Shown here one piece after another: positions 10,068 through 20,489 of a DNA stretch of 64,000 bases. The notes beneath the pieces are model-generated. The model worked only from the letters and a program-made list of their open reading frames with translations, had not been told where the DNA came from and ran no database searches. The translations under genes and the position numbers were made by a program. The stretch's first letter is position 1. Each line of letters opens with the position of its first letter. The DNA comes from Nostoc sp. CENA543 (GTDB taxonomy: Bacteria > Cyanobacteriota > Cyanobacteriia > Cyanobacteriales > Nostocaceae): the NCBI RefSeq assembly GCF_002896875.1, contig NZ_CP023278.1, positions 62,001 to 126,000 of the forward strand, read 5' to 3'.

Positions 10068-12755
10068 ATGGTTATCCGTACTTATCGCACACAACCTTTC
10101 GAGACAACGCATGAAAACCGTATCTTTGATGCGTTGCTGAAAGAATTAGAACAAAACTGGGCTGATTCAGAAGAACTGTTAATCCTACTGGGAAACTTTT
10201 ACTGTAATGGTTCTGAAATAGATGCGACTATTTTGAAAAGGAAAAGTATTACCGTCATCGACTTTAAAGACTACGGAGGAAATATCCATTTTTCTGAAAA
10301 TGGAAAATGGTTTGCAGATAATGTGCAGATTAAAGGAGGGAATAAGGAAAATCCCTATTTGCAGATTAGACACAATAAGTTTGCATTGCTTGATTTTCTG
10401 AAAGGAAGACTTAATTTACCATCCGGTAAACAACCAAATTTTGGACATATATCTGGGTTAGCACTATTTCATAAACCTATCATTTTTGATGAATTACAGT
10501 TACCAGGTACAATTTCCCCCTGGTTTCATATAGTTGATATTGATCATGTAACGGAACGAATGGCACAAATCACCAGTCGTGAAATTGATCTGACTCATCA
10601 CGATTTAGAAGCGATAGTTTCATTTTTTAGCATTCCTGAATATATCCCAATAGGAAGAGGTTCTAAAGCTGTTACCCCTCAGTTTGAAGACGATAATATT
10701 CCAGACATTGAATTACCAGAATATCTCCAATCTCCTCTGTCACAAATTACCAAATTTTTGGAATCCCCAGAAAAAATTTTAATTTTGAGTGGAATGATTG
10801 GAACTGGATTAGAAGCATTTTTCAAACTTATTGCTAATCAAGCCTTAAAGCAAGGGAGGAATTATTCAGTTTTAGCACCCAACCGTCGTATAGCTTATCG
10901 GTATCCTGTTTCAGAAGCAGAGAGCATTTATACTTGTATTTATTCAGGAAATCCCAAAATCAAACAAGATAAAATTATTTATGACTTAATTACAAATCAA
11001 AATAATGACAGACATTTGTATATTATTGGGGATAGTCATTTAGTTTCTGACGCAAATTTTGAAGCTAATCTTAGGTGTTATGGTAGTGGTCAACTTCTTA
11101 CTGATTTATTTAATTTTGTTGATATCGAAAAGTCAAATAGACAAATTATTTTTATTGGCGATCCATTTCAAATTCCACGGGGTAAAATTGATGAATCAGC
11201 TTTATGTTCTGAACGTATAACCGCTATTACTGGTTGTCCAGTTAAAACAGTTTATCTTGAGTATATTGTTCCTGAAAATCAGAATAGTTTGCTTATTAAA
11301 AATGCTTTAGAATTGGCAAGTAGCATAAGAGATAAAAAATTTAATTATCTTCATATAATGACAGATAATTTACAGTGTCTAGCATCACCAAAAGAAAAAG
11401 AGGATAAGTATAAATTAGTAACGTCTTTGTTTGAGCAAGAATCAAACTCCACCAAATTTTTAGCTTACTCTCATGCAAAAGTAAACGAAATTAATAATTG
11501 GATTCGGCACAAAATTTTTCAAAGAGATCATAATATAGCCTGTGGAGACATCGTAAATATCCATAATAGTTTTTTTGTGAAAAATCATGATATTCCCGAT
11601 AGTTCAATTTATGTCCCAAATGATTCTTTCGCAGAAGTTATAAAAGTTAAGGAAGATATTCAGCCATTAATACAAACCCTCAAAGGCAGAGATCAGCCAA
11701 TTAAAGTTAACTTTATTCATCTTCGAGTACGCTTAATTCACAATAATCAAGAGGTAGAGTTTTTGTGCTTGAAAGACTATTTATATGCTGAAAAACCTGA
11801 GATAGATAAAGATACTCTTTTAGCACTTTATATCTCTGCAAAGACAAGGTTTAGGCAGTTGCAGAATAGACAAACAACAAACATAGAAGAATCAGACTAT
11901 GAAGAGTCAGTTGCTTTAGCTAATTTTTTGCGAGGTGATCCTTACCTGAACGCAGCACAATTGAGGTTTGGATATGCGCTAACAGTTAATCGAGCGCAAG
12001 GGCAGAAATTTAGGACTGTAATTGCCAATATGGATACTAATCAAGGGAAGACAAATGAGACTTATTTTCGTTGGGTTTATACTTTGTTTTCTATAGCCAA
12101 TGATCAGCTAATTTTATCAAATATTCCCTCAATAACACCTTTTGATAGAGCAATATGGGATGCTAGTAATAGCAAGCTTGATTCTATTCGACCTTGTAAT
12201 ATCATAGCATTTGATCCTAATTCTGAAATAGGTGTTGCCAAAATTGCAGAGTTTGATATTCCAGAAATAGCCTTGAGAAACTTTTATCTGTATATCAAAA
12301 ATAAATTAAATGCTCAAGCTATCAAAATTAAATCTTACAAACATCATAATTACCAAGAAGTTTATAGTTTTGAGAACCAAGATAGCACCGCATCTTGCTC
12401 AATACGCTTTTACTATAACGGAAAATATCAAATTAGTAGAGTTGAAACAATAAATTCTCATCCTTCCTATTTTGCTGATCAAGTATGTAACATTATCTCA
12501 TCTGAAATTGTATTTGAAACTCAAATACAAAAAGAAATTTACAAAACAATACATAATAAATTAGAAAGACATCAAATTTCAATCCAGGCAATTGAGCATA
12601 ATAATTATGAAGAAATTTATTATGTATTTTCAACAAATTATGGCATGAAATTAAAAATCTCATATGATGGAGACGGGTTTATAACAAGGTTGTCTCCACT
12701 GGGATTTTCAAATTCTGAATTTATAGAAGCAGTTCATATAGCCTTGGAGATTTAA
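10068..12755 (+). CDS. NERD-like / SF1 helicase-like protein with degenerate ATPase motifs
   Basis: A large protein (895 aa). Residues about 1-100 look like an NERD nuclease-related domain (E at HENRIFDALL, D at GSEIDATILK, D at VIDFKD). The middle resembles a UvrD/SF1 helicase. The Walker A position reads SGMIGTGLEAF (about 242-252), so the usual GKT/S is replaced. The Walker B position reads YIIGDSH, a later motif FIGDPFQIPRG resembles GDxxQ, and YALTVNRAQGQKF resembles motif VI. The C-terminus has two copies of an 80-residue unit (about 729-805 and 819-895; compare KSYKHHNYQEVYSF with QAIEHNNYEEIYYV). The lost Lys suggests a non-hydrolysing or divergent enzyme. It lies 2 bp from the next gene, so the two are probably one operon. 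Function unknown; a conflict or defence role is inferred. Confidence 0.75.
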   Translation: MVIRTYRTQPFETTHENRIFDALLKELEQNWADSEELLILLGNFYCNGSEIDATILKRKSITVIDFKDYGGNIHFSENGKWFADNVQIKGGNKENPYLQIRHNKFALLDFLKGRLNLPSGKQPNFGHISGLALFHKPIIFDELQLPGTISPWFHIVDIDHVTERMAQITSREIDLTHHDLEAIVSFFSIPEYIPIGRGSKAVTPQFEDDNIPDIELPEYLQSPLSQITKFLESPEKILILSGMIGTGLEAFFKLIANQALKQGRNYSVLAPNRRIAYRYPVSEAESIYTCIYSGNPKIKQDKIIYDLITNQNNDRHLYIIGDSHLVSDANFEANLRCYGSGQLLTDLFNFVDIEKSNRQIIFIGDPFQIPRGKIDESALCSERITAITGCPVKTVYLEYIVPENQNSLLIKNALELASSIRDKKFNYLHIMTDNLQCLASPKEKEDKYKLVTSLFEQESNSTKFLAYSHAKVNEINNWIRHKIFQRDHNIACGDIVNIHNSFFVKNHDIPDSSIYVPNDSFAEVIKVKEDIQPLIQTLKGRDQPIKVNFIHLRVRLIHNNQEVEFLCLKDYLYAEKPEIDKDTLLALYISAKTRFRQLQNRQTTNIEESDYEESVALANFLRGDPYLNAAQLRFGYALTVNRAQGQKFRTVIANMDTNQGKTNETYFRWVYTLFSIANDQLILSNIPSITPFDRAIWDASNSKLDSIRPCNIIAFDPNSEIGVAKIAEFDIPEIALRNFYLYIKNKLNAQAIKIKSYKHHNYQEVYSFENQDSTASCSIRFYYNGKYQISRVETINSHPSYFADQVCNIISSEIVFETQIQKEIYKTIHNKLERHQISIQAIEHNNYEEIYYVFSTNYGMKLKISYDGDGFITRLSPLGFSNSEFIEAVHIALEI

Positions 12756-12757
12756 TC

Positions 12758-14371
12758 ATGCAACCAGATCAAGAAGTTACAGTATTAAGAAGAGAAGGAC
12801 GATTAGAAGAAGCTTATTCGAGAGGATATGAACTGCTACAAGAATACCCAGAAGATACAAGACTCCGTAATAGTATTGGCTGGGTTCTTTACGAAAAAAT
12901 CAAAAATATAGTTAATTTAGCGAATCAATCTCAAGCAGCAGTAAGTGAAAGGCAAACTAAGGATATAAGACAAATCCTCGGAGAGTATTATAGGTTTAAC
13001 CTATCTCGACCTGATCTTCTTTTTAGTCGTTTATTAGATCAAACTCTTAGATTTCCGAAAGATTTGGAATTTCTTCCAAAGTTTATGAAATGGGCTGGAA
13101 TGGATAGTTTCAGACCAGAAGATTTCCGTACAGGTAGGCAAAATGACAGGGTGTTTGAACCATTGGTGGAGAAAGCAGCAAGAAAAATTGCCAAAATTGT
13201 TCAGAATTTAACAGAGGATTCTGATTTGCAAGAGTTTGCTATTTTACTAATAGATAAAGCACTTTTAGAGGCAGAAGTTCAAAAGCCTGAGTGGTTACAC
13301 TACAACAAAGCTTTGTTACTAAAACAGTTAGGTCGATTAGAAGAAGCTAAAGCTCTTTTGCTATCATTTATTCAAGTAAAACGCAATGAATTTTGGGCAT
13401 GGCGTGCGTTGGGTAAAGTTGTAGAAAGTTCCGATACCTCACTAGCGTTAGCTCTTTATGCAAAAGCTTGCTTAACCTGTAATGATTTGAATTTTGGTGT
13501 TGGTGTTTTTGAGGATCTCAGCCGGCTTGCTGCTCATCAAGGTGAAATATCCTTGGCAAAATGGGCTGCTGATCAAGCTTTTACTGCTCGCAATCAGAAC
13601 CAATGGAAAATTCCTCAGTCGCTGCGTGAGTTATTAGAGGCTGATTGGTACTTACAGACAAAAGATATTATCTCTGCAAAAGAATTTTTGGTAAACTTAG
13701 CTGCTGATGCAGAGAAAGTAATTTGGGTAAATTGTCCACGCTATAGTGCTAACTTCCTTGGTATATTTACAACCCAAAGTGGTAAGCAAATGGCCAAATT
13801 TGGGTTGTTATCTAACAGATGTTCTCAAGAATTAGCCAGTCCAGCACGAGGTTTGCTCAATAACTTAAATCTTGAAATTGGTGAGCCAGTCACAGTAACC
13901 GTTGATGAAACTGGTGAACATCGAACTGTAGTTTTGATTGAAAAACGTCAGTCAGGTATTTATTTTGATCAGCTAGACCGTATATATGGAATTGTTGATC
14001 ACCATCACGAAGCAAAAGCTTTTATTTACTTAAATCCACAAAAGCAATTTACACTCGCATACACTGATTTTCCGGTTATACAAACTATGAAACCTGGAAT
14101 GTCTATAGAAATGATATGTGCAAGACACGGCGATCACATCAATCCGTACCAAGTGTTTGCAGTTCCTTTTCGCCAAACAGGCAATATTTCTCTTGTGGTT
14201 GGTGTTCTGCGGTTACATCAAAATGGATTTGGTTTCGTTGGAGATGCTTTTGTTTCACCTGAGTTAGCTAGTCAGTTTAAGGATGGGCAAGAGGTACATC
14301 TGATTGTGGCGAAAAAATTAGATAGGAAGAAAAACCAATTGGGGTGGAAAGCGATCGCCATAAAATCATAA
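12758..14371 (+). CDS. TPR-like protein with C-terminal OB/S1-like region
   Basis: I do not recognise a named family with certainty. The first 260 residues are helical and include TPR-like pairs (LHYNKALLLKQLGRLEEAKALL, WRALGKVVESSDTSLALALYAKA). From about residue 345 to the end the sequence is beta-rich with repeated short modules (FGLLSNRC..., YGIVDHHH..., VGVLRLHQNGFGFVGDAFVSP), which look like OB/cold-shock folds that bind nucleic acid. The start is 2 bp after the helicase-like gene, so the two are almost surely co-transcribed. The pair is a candidate two-component conflict system. Confidence 0.65.
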   Translation: MQPDQEVTVLRREGRLEEAYSRGYELLQEYPEDTRLRNSIGWVLYEKIKNIVNLANQSQAAVSERQTKDIRQILGEYYRFNLSRPDLLFSRLLDQTLRFPKDLEFLPKFMKWAGMDSFRPEDFRTGRQNDRVFEPLVEKAARKIAKIVQNLTEDSDLQEFAILLIDKALLEAEVQKPEWLHYNKALLLKQLGRLEEAKALLLSFIQVKRNEFWAWRALGKVVESSDTSLALALYAKACLTCNDLNFGVGVFEDLSRLAAHQGEISLAKWAADQAFTARNQNQWKIPQSLRELLEADWYLQTKDIISAKEFLVNLAADAEKVIWVNCPRYSANFLGIFTTQSGKQMAKFGLLSNRCSQELASPARGLLNNLNLEIGEPVTVTVDETGEHRTVVLIEKRQSGIYFDQLDRIYGIVDHHHEAKAFIYLNPQKQFTLAYTDFPVIQTMKPGMSIEMICARHGDHINPYQVFAVPFRQTGNISLVVGVLRLHQNGFGFVGDAFVSPELASQFKDGQEVHLIVAKKLDRKKNQLGWKAIAIKS

Positions 14372-14554
14372 AGGGATAGTAAAATCAGACCTAAAATTCC
14401 CCTAGTTAACATACCTAGAGCGATCGCAATGCAGGGATGAGTATTTGTACTACTAATGCTGGAGCAAGATTTGCGATCGCCAAGTTAGAATGTCTTTGGT
14501 ATTCATCTGGTTATTAGTTATTCTTATGTAGACAGAACGAATGGAGTTGATATA

Positions 14555-14779
14555 GTGCAAAGTCCGATATCTACTCACTTAACTATTGAAGTTGAACAAG
14601 AAGATGACGGTCGTTGGATTGCAGAGATTATAGAAATACCAGGCGTAATGGTTTATGCTGCGACTCAACAACAAGCCATCTCTAATGTGCAGGCTTTAGC
14701 TCTGCGAGTGATTGCTGACAAACTCGAACATGGCGAAATTAGCTTAGGTTTAACCAGTCTCACCTTTATTGCAGCATAA
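14555..14779 (+). CDS. hicB: HicB-like antitoxin
   Basis: 74 aa with the HicB pattern: a beta-strand start (THLTIEVEQEDDGRWIAEI), IPGVMVYAATQQQAISNVQALALRV, and a short tail. It starts at GTG 14555, with GGAG about 10 bases upstream. It precedes the HicA toxin by 11 bp and should neutralise it. Confidence 0.85.
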   Translation: MQSPISTHLTIEVEQEDDGRWIAEIIEIPGVMVYAATQQQAISNVQALALRVIADKLEHGEISLGLTSLTFIAA

Positions 14780-14790
14780 AGGATGGTGAT

Positions 14791-15003
14791 ATGAGCCAAT
14801 GGTCATCAACAAAAGCCAGACAAGTGTTAGCTGCACTAGAAAAAATTGGATGGATCGTTAAAAGACAAACAGGTTCGCATAAAATCTTAGAAAGAGAAGG
14901 TTGGGATGACTATGTATTTGCGTTTCGGGATAGTGATGAAATTGGCTCGAAAATGCTCGCTCGCATCGCTAAAAAAACAGGATTAAAACCAGAGGATTTA
15001 TAA
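14791..15003 (+). CDS. hicA: HicA-like mRNA interferase toxin
   Basis: 70 aa dsRBD-like toxin that cleaves mRNA. It has the family features: A-x-x-VLAALEKIGW, the catalytic His in RQTGSHKILER, and a basic C-terminus (RIAKKTGLKPEDL). The preceding gene is the HicB antitoxin. Such pairs stabilise mobile DNA or act in defence. Confidence 0.88.
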   Translation: MSQWSSTKARQVLAALEKIGWIVKRQTGSHKILEREGWDDYVFAFRDSDEIGSKMLARIAKKTGLKPEDL

Positions 15004-15195
15004 GAATAATTTAGAAAAACTTGAACATATTCGCGTAAAATTTTCAAAAAGGGAAACCATAAACATGATAAGGCAAATTATGCGATCGCAAATTTAATTG
15101 ATACTTGATGCAGTGATATATGCGGTGAGCAAAGTTAAAGTATTGATAGTTGCTATTATCATAGAAAAATCATCGAACTTTTAATCAGTGGCAAT

Positions 15196-15456
15196 ATGTC
15201 TCTCAATCACTTAATACCTGCTGTCAGCCAGCTATCCCACCAAGACAAACTACGCCTCATCCATTTTCTCTTGTTAGAGGTAGCAAAAGAAGAAGGATGT
15301 AATCTCGAATCAACTCATCATCAAGAACCGGAAAACCTGCTATTAGAGCAACTAGCATCGACGGAAGCTGTTGTTTGGTCTCCCTATGATGCCCATGAAG
15401 CCGCCCAAACATTATCTGATATGCTTACCGCGCACAAGGAAGAAAACAATGCTTGA
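15196..15456 (+). CDS. Small protein paired with retropepsin-like gene
   Basis: 86 aa, starting MSLNHLIPAVSQLSHQDKL, a pattern common in small cyanobacterial proteins that sit 5' of aspartyl-protease-like or toxin-like genes. It has a helical N-terminus and an acidic middle. Its stop overlaps the ATG of the next gene (ATGCTTGA, 15449-15456), which implies translational coupling. An antitoxin-like role is possible but unproven. Confidence 0.6.
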   Translation: MSLNHLIPAVSQLSHQDKLRLIHFLLLEVAKEEGCNLESTHHQEPENLLLEQLASTEAVVWSPYDAHEAAQTLSDMLTAHKEENNA

Positions 15457-15868
15457 GGGTAGAAGATTTCCCTTCATTGAGCGAAGTAATACCCCTAGTT
15501 TTTCTAGCACTATGCCCTATTTGCCATTGAGTTTGACTTACAAAAACCGCTCTCTAGAAGCTATGGCTTTGCTAGACACAGGTGCAAGTGTGAATGTTTT
15601 GCCTTACGAATTAGGCTTGCAATTGGGAGCAGTTTGGGAAGAGCAAACAGTCTCAGTTCAGTTAACGGGAAATCTCGCTCGTTCGCCAGCACGGGGATTA
15701 ATTCTCTCAGCTACAGTTGCTGATTTTCCCCCAGTTTTGCTTGCATTTGCTTGGACAGAATCGAGGGAAGCACCCCTGATACTTGGACACATGAATTTTT
15801 TTGCCGAGTTTGATGTCTGTTTTTACCGCGCAGACTTAGCCTTCGAGCTGCGCCCAAGAATTAAATGA
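15449..15868 (+). CDS. Retropepsin-like aspartic protease
   Basis: 139 aa with the single-lobe aspartic protease motif ALLDTGASVNVLP near residue 45, and a later hydrophobic-hydrophobic-Gly segment (PLILGHMNFFAEFDV). Such proteins act as dimers, each giving one Asp. ATG at 15449 is chosen because it overlaps the stop of the preceding gene. Sequence upstream in the same frame to 15371 is probably not translated. Confidence 0.75.
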   Translation: MLEGRRFPFIERSNTPSFSSTMPYLPLSLTYKNRSLEAMALLDTGASVNVLPYELGLQLGAVWEEQTVSVQLTGNLARSPARGLILSATVADFPPVLLAFAWTESREAPLILGHMNFFAEFDVCFYRADLAFELRPRIK

Positions 15869-15968
15869 TAGAGCATTTCTGCAACAAGCCACGCGATCGC
15901 CTATGGAAGTTCAATATTTTGTATGGTGATCAATTCAGTTGGGTTTACAAATTTTTTTAAGCTAACAT

Positions 15969-16574
15969 TTATCCCGCATTTTGCAGCATCCAAACTAACA
16001 TACCCACAATCTTTTCCACAGGTAGGAGAGGATAATCTAGCAAATCGATAGTTACTAAATCATTTTCTAGCTTGAGAAATCGCCACTGTGTACCACTGCT
16101 AATTGAACCATAAATAGTCCGAATTGGACGATTTTTTGCCGCGTTAAATCTTTGTGCAGCCACCATCTCTGCAATACATTGTCCAAACCCAGTTCTTAAA
16201 TCAGCCTTTTTTGCTTCAACAAGTACAAGTACAGGTGCTTCTATTTCTAATACTTCCGTAGACCGACTTAACAAAAAATCACACATTCCATTCAGTCCAA
16301 CTGATTCATCAACTGTAAAATCTTCACCCGAAAATAAGCTAACTTGCCGATTTAATATCCTTCTTACTTCTAATAATATTGGATAAATAATTCCTTCTGA
16401 ACGCGCTTTTTCACTAGCAGAAGAAGCAATTGGTAGACTTTCTTCCAGATATGTCTTAAGTATTACAGATACTTCTATTTCTTCGATTTCAGGAATAAAT
16501 CTCCCACCTTCCTGTGTTCTTAGCCCAAAAGCTTCTTTAACCTTACTAATATTAGTAAATTGGCAATAAGGCAT
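15969..16574 (-). CDS. PD-(D/E)XK-like protein, family member A
   Basis: 201 aa. Shared family motifs are SEKARSEGIIYPILL, LNGMCDF and LVLVEAKKADLRTGFGQC. The D...EAK spacing fits a PD-(D/E)XK nuclease core. Two paralogs lie in the nifD element at 23433-24035 and 32809-33408. Function unknown. It lies convergent with the retropepsin gene and just downstream of the recombinase on the same strand. Confidence 0.7.
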   Translation of the reverse strand: MPYCQFTNISKVKEAFGLRTQEGGRFIPEIEEIEVSVILKTYLEESLPIASSASEKARSEGIIYPILLEVRRILNRQVSLFSGEDFTVDESVGLNGMCDFLLSRSTEVLEIEAPVLVLVEAKKADLRTGFGQCIAEMVAAQRFNAAKNRPIRTIYGSISSGTQWRFLKLENDLVTIDLLDYPLLPVEKIVGMLVWMLQNAG

Positions 16575-16687
16575 AATTTATCACATTCCTTATCTTAAAT
16601 TTTATTGTTTTGTCTTTTTGGATATTTGGACAAAAAGAATCCAAGCCTTGATTACCAATCATATCCTATCTCGACTTGCCCCATAGT

Positions 16688-18115
16688 TTAATTTATTTTC
16701 TGCATTAACTCTGGATTTTTTGTCTGTAAGCGCAACCTCTCATTTTCTAACCTCAACTTCTCATTTTCTTGCTGAAGCTCAATCACCATATCTTGTAATT
16801 CTTGCACCTTAGACTTTTTCTTAATTGCTTCTTCAATGGCAACCTTGCGATTTTCTAAACTAAACCATTTTTGATAAATTGATGTGTGCATATTCACCGA
16901 ATGACCCAAATTATCAGCAGCAGCCTTAATTGGTATTCCCATTAAATGCGCTCGAATCGCCCAAGCATGACGTAAATCATAGGGTTGAAAAGTAATACCG
17001 ACAAATCTAAACCATCGGTCTGTACCATGTCGCGCTGAATTAATCTGTTGAGTAGAAACTTTATTTTGGATTTTTGCTTTCAATAACTCAATTGCTTCTA
17101 TATCCGTTTTTAAGTTAAAAGTTTCTACCCAACGGGGATATAAAGGCAAAGCTTCCCTTTCACCTGTTTTACATTCTTCATTCACACGCCAAGTATTCAT
17201 CGTATTATCTGGTGATAACCACCAATCTAAATCAGGATTGAGAAAAATTTCTCTAGGTCTTAATCCATAGGTTGCTAACATTCCATATACCCAACGCCAC
17301 AACTGCCAATTATTTCTATCTTCCCTTGTCAGCAACTTACTGGGACGATTAATAGCATAAGTCTCAAACTTGAGATATTCCTGTTCTATTTCTGCATCAG
17401 TCGGTATATCACGCTTGCGGGTAGAACTAGGTTTTATTTTCAGATTACTTAATTCTGGAACTTCTAAACCATAACACTTACACAACACCCTAATAACTTT
17501 AATTAACTCATTTTTGACACTATCTGATGAATTACAACAGTTTACAGCTTCAATAAAATTGGCATTGTTTGCTAGTTTATCCTTGGGCAAATGTGTTTGA
17601 GCAATATAACGATAACTATTAAATGTATTTTCACTTCTCAAAGTACGTTTTCGAGTTTGGAAATAATTGTTCTCGAAATCTGTAATCAAATCACCAATTG
17701 TTTTTGCTGTAGTTTTCTTACGAGTCTTGCCTAAGTATTTATCATTCCATTGAAATTGTTTTCTTGCTATTAGCCTTCCTAACTCATGGGCTTCTTCTTC
17801 AGCAGTATTTAACCCATCAAAATTAAATGGGATACCCAAGGAAATGTCGTATTGCTTTGTTCCTATACTGTTTTTATCAATATCTCCTGGTTTAATGGGT
17901 AGGGTAGTTCTCAGTTGTAGTGCTTTACCAGATTTTCTGATGGAAACATTCACCCTAGCAGCTTTTAGTCTAGCATTTACCGCCTTTAACTCGATTTCCA
18001 ATTTTTCCGCTAGGTGATTTTCTTGATTTGTGACTGCTTGCATTCTGCCTAAATATCCTCCATCAGTGATGGCTGTTTGTTGAAAATCGGCAAATGCTTC
18101 CTGTGTTCTGTTCAT
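16688..18115 (-). CDS. XisA-type tyrosine recombinase of the nifH element
   Basis: 475 aa site-specific recombinase. Catalytic region: Arg in YGLRPREIF (about 285), Tyr-x-x-Arg in QPYDLRHAWAIRAH (about 379-382), His in DNLGHSVNMHT (about 405) and the nucleophile Tyr in IYQKWF (about 413). The usual box II His is a Tyr, as I recall for XisA. The end is a coiled-coil tail of E, L, R and N. It is transcribed leftward, starting 109 bp from the right repeat. It should excise the nifH element. It is clearly paralogous to the recombinase at 38905-40323. Confidence 0.92.
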   Translation of the reverse strand: MNRTQEAFADFQQTAITDGGYLGRMQAVTNQENHLAEKLEIELKAVNARLKAARVNVSIRKSGKALQLRTTLPIKPGDIDKNSIGTKQYDISLGIPFNFDGLNTAEEEAHELGRLIARKQFQWNDKYLGKTRKKTTAKTIGDLITDFENNYFQTRKRTLRSENTFNSYRYIAQTHLPKDKLANNANFIEAVNCCNSSDSVKNELIKVIRVLCKCYGLEVPELSNLKIKPSSTRKRDIPTDAEIEQEYLKFETYAINRPSKLLTREDRNNWQLWRWVYGMLATYGLRPREIFLNPDLDWWLSPDNTMNTWRVNEECKTGEREALPLYPRWVETFNLKTDIEAIELLKAKIQNKVSTQQINSARHGTDRWFRFVGITFQPYDLRHAWAIRAHLMGIPIKAAADNLGHSVNMHTSIYQKWFSLENRKVAIEEAIKKKSKVQELQDMVIELQQENEKLRLENERLRLQTKNPELMQKIN

Positions 18116-18203
18116 ACCCTAGATTTACCCTAATAAAAAAACTGTCCATCATTGACATTGATGACAGCAAACATTGTTAAAAATGAACATTTTCGGCTAT
18201 TAA

Positions 18204-18686
<483 letters not shown>

Positions 18687-18825
18687 GTCATGCCGTAATT
18701 AGGAGACACGGAGAAAGGAAGATGCGGAAGTAATTCCCCTTCCCACTCTCCCTTCCCCACATCTCCCTCTCCTTCTCCCTATATCTGTTCTATTTCCCCA
18801 TTCGTAAGAGTCATTGAGGCAGACT

Positions 18826-20188
18826 ATGACACCTCCAGAAAACCAGAATCTTTTAGATGAAAATAAAGAACTTATTAAAGAAGTTCTCCAAGCTTATCCC
18901 GAAAAATCTCGCAAAAAACGCGAAAAACACCTCAACGTTCACGAAGAAGGCAAATCTGACTGCGGCGTTAAGTCTAACATCAAATCCGTTCCTGGTGTAA
19001 TGACCGCTCGTGGTTGTGCTTATGCAGGTTCTAAAGGTGTGGTTTGGGGTCCTATTAAGGACATGATCCATATCAGCCACGGGCCTGTAGGTTGCGGTTA
19101 CTGGTCTTGGTCTGGTCGTCGTAACTACTACGTAGGTGTAACAGGTATCAACTCTTTTGGTACCATGCACTTTACATCAGACTTCCAAGAACGCGACATC
19201 GTATTCGGTGGTGACAAAAAACTCACTAAACTCATCGAAGAACTAGAAGTTCTCTTCCCTCTCAACCGTGGTGTTTCCATTCAATCTGAATGTCCCATCG
19301 GTCTAATTGGGGATGACATCGAAGCTGTTGCTAAGAAAACTTCTAAGCAAATTGGTAAGCCAGTTGTACCCCTACGTTGCGAAGGTTTCCGTGGTGTGTC
19401 TCAGTCTTTAGGACACCACATCGCTAACGACGCTATCCGTGACTGGATCTTCCCACAATTTGACAAGGCTAAGAAAGAAAACAAAATTGACTTCGAGCCA
19501 AGCCCCTATGACGTAGCATTAATCGGTGACTACAACATCGGTGGTGACGCTTGGGCAAGCCGGATGCTGTTGGAAGAAATGGGCTTACGTGTAGTAGCTC
19601 AGTGGTCTGGTGATGGTACACTCAACGAGTTAATCCAAGGGCCTGCTGCTAAGTTAGTTCTGATCCACTGCTACCGTTCTATGAACTACATCTGCCGTAG
19701 CTTGGAAGAAGCTTACGGTATGCCTTGGATGGAGTTCAACTTCTTCGGCCCCACCAAGATTGCTGCTTCCTTACGTGAAATCGCAGCTAAATTTGATTCC
19801 AAGATTCAAGAAAACGCTGAGAAGGTAATTGCTAAGTACACACCAGTAATGAATGCTGTACTTGAGAAGTACCGTCCCCGCCTCGAAGGTAACACCGTAA
19901 TGTTGTACGTAGGTGGTCTACGTCCTCGTCACGTTGTTCCCGCCTTTGAAGACTTGGGTATCAAAGTTATCGGTACAGGTTACGAATTCGCTCACAACGA
20001 CGACTACAAACGTACCACCCACTACATCGATAACGCCACCATCATTTACGATGACGTTACCGCATACGAATTTGAAGAGTTCGTTAAAGCTAAGAAGCCT
20101 GATTTAATCGCTTCTGGTATTAAAGAGAAGTACGTCTTCCAAAAGATGGGTCTTCCCTTCCGTCAAATGCACTCTTGGGATTACTCCG
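18826..20188 (+). CDS. nifD: NifD nitrogenase MoFe protein alpha chain, 5' part (interrupted)
   Basis: Alpha subunit of the MoFe protein. P-cluster Cys ligands are visible in [16 protein letters not shown] and [12 protein letters not shown], and the FeMo-co Cys in [15 protein letters not shown] at 18826 gives [10 protein letters not shown] as in relatives; the in-frame TTG at 18814 is less likely. The frame is normal through the repeat at 20178-20188, then runs into the element and stops at 20268. Joining 20177 to 40442 gives a 1,494-base frame (497 aa), restoring [14 protein letters not shown] with the C-terminal FeMo-co region. Confidence 0.97.
20178..20188. repeat. Left 11-bp core repeat of nifD element
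   Basis: GGATTACTCCG within codons for Trp-Asp-Tyr-Ser. It is identical to 40442-40452 and is the known XisA target core. Confidence 0.96.
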
Positions 20189-20489
20189 AACCTAGCGATG
20201 GGGTACAGATGTCAGATAAATCAATATTTTCTGGTGATGGGAGAAAAATAAGTCTATTTTTAGCCTAAATGCAGGTTGTAGAGTTATCTGAGAACAATAT
20301 ATTTTTGCGGTTTAAGACAATATAACTCTTATCGGGTCTGGTTTTTGGGTTTTGCTTGAATTTTGCTTAGATGAAAATTGTAAAATAAAAGACTATTTTG
20401 ATTGATATTATTTTAGATTAATTTGGGTAGGTTGGGCGATCGCACCCTCATCATTTCATTAAGCGAGTGCGATCGGTTTGAATTTTATT

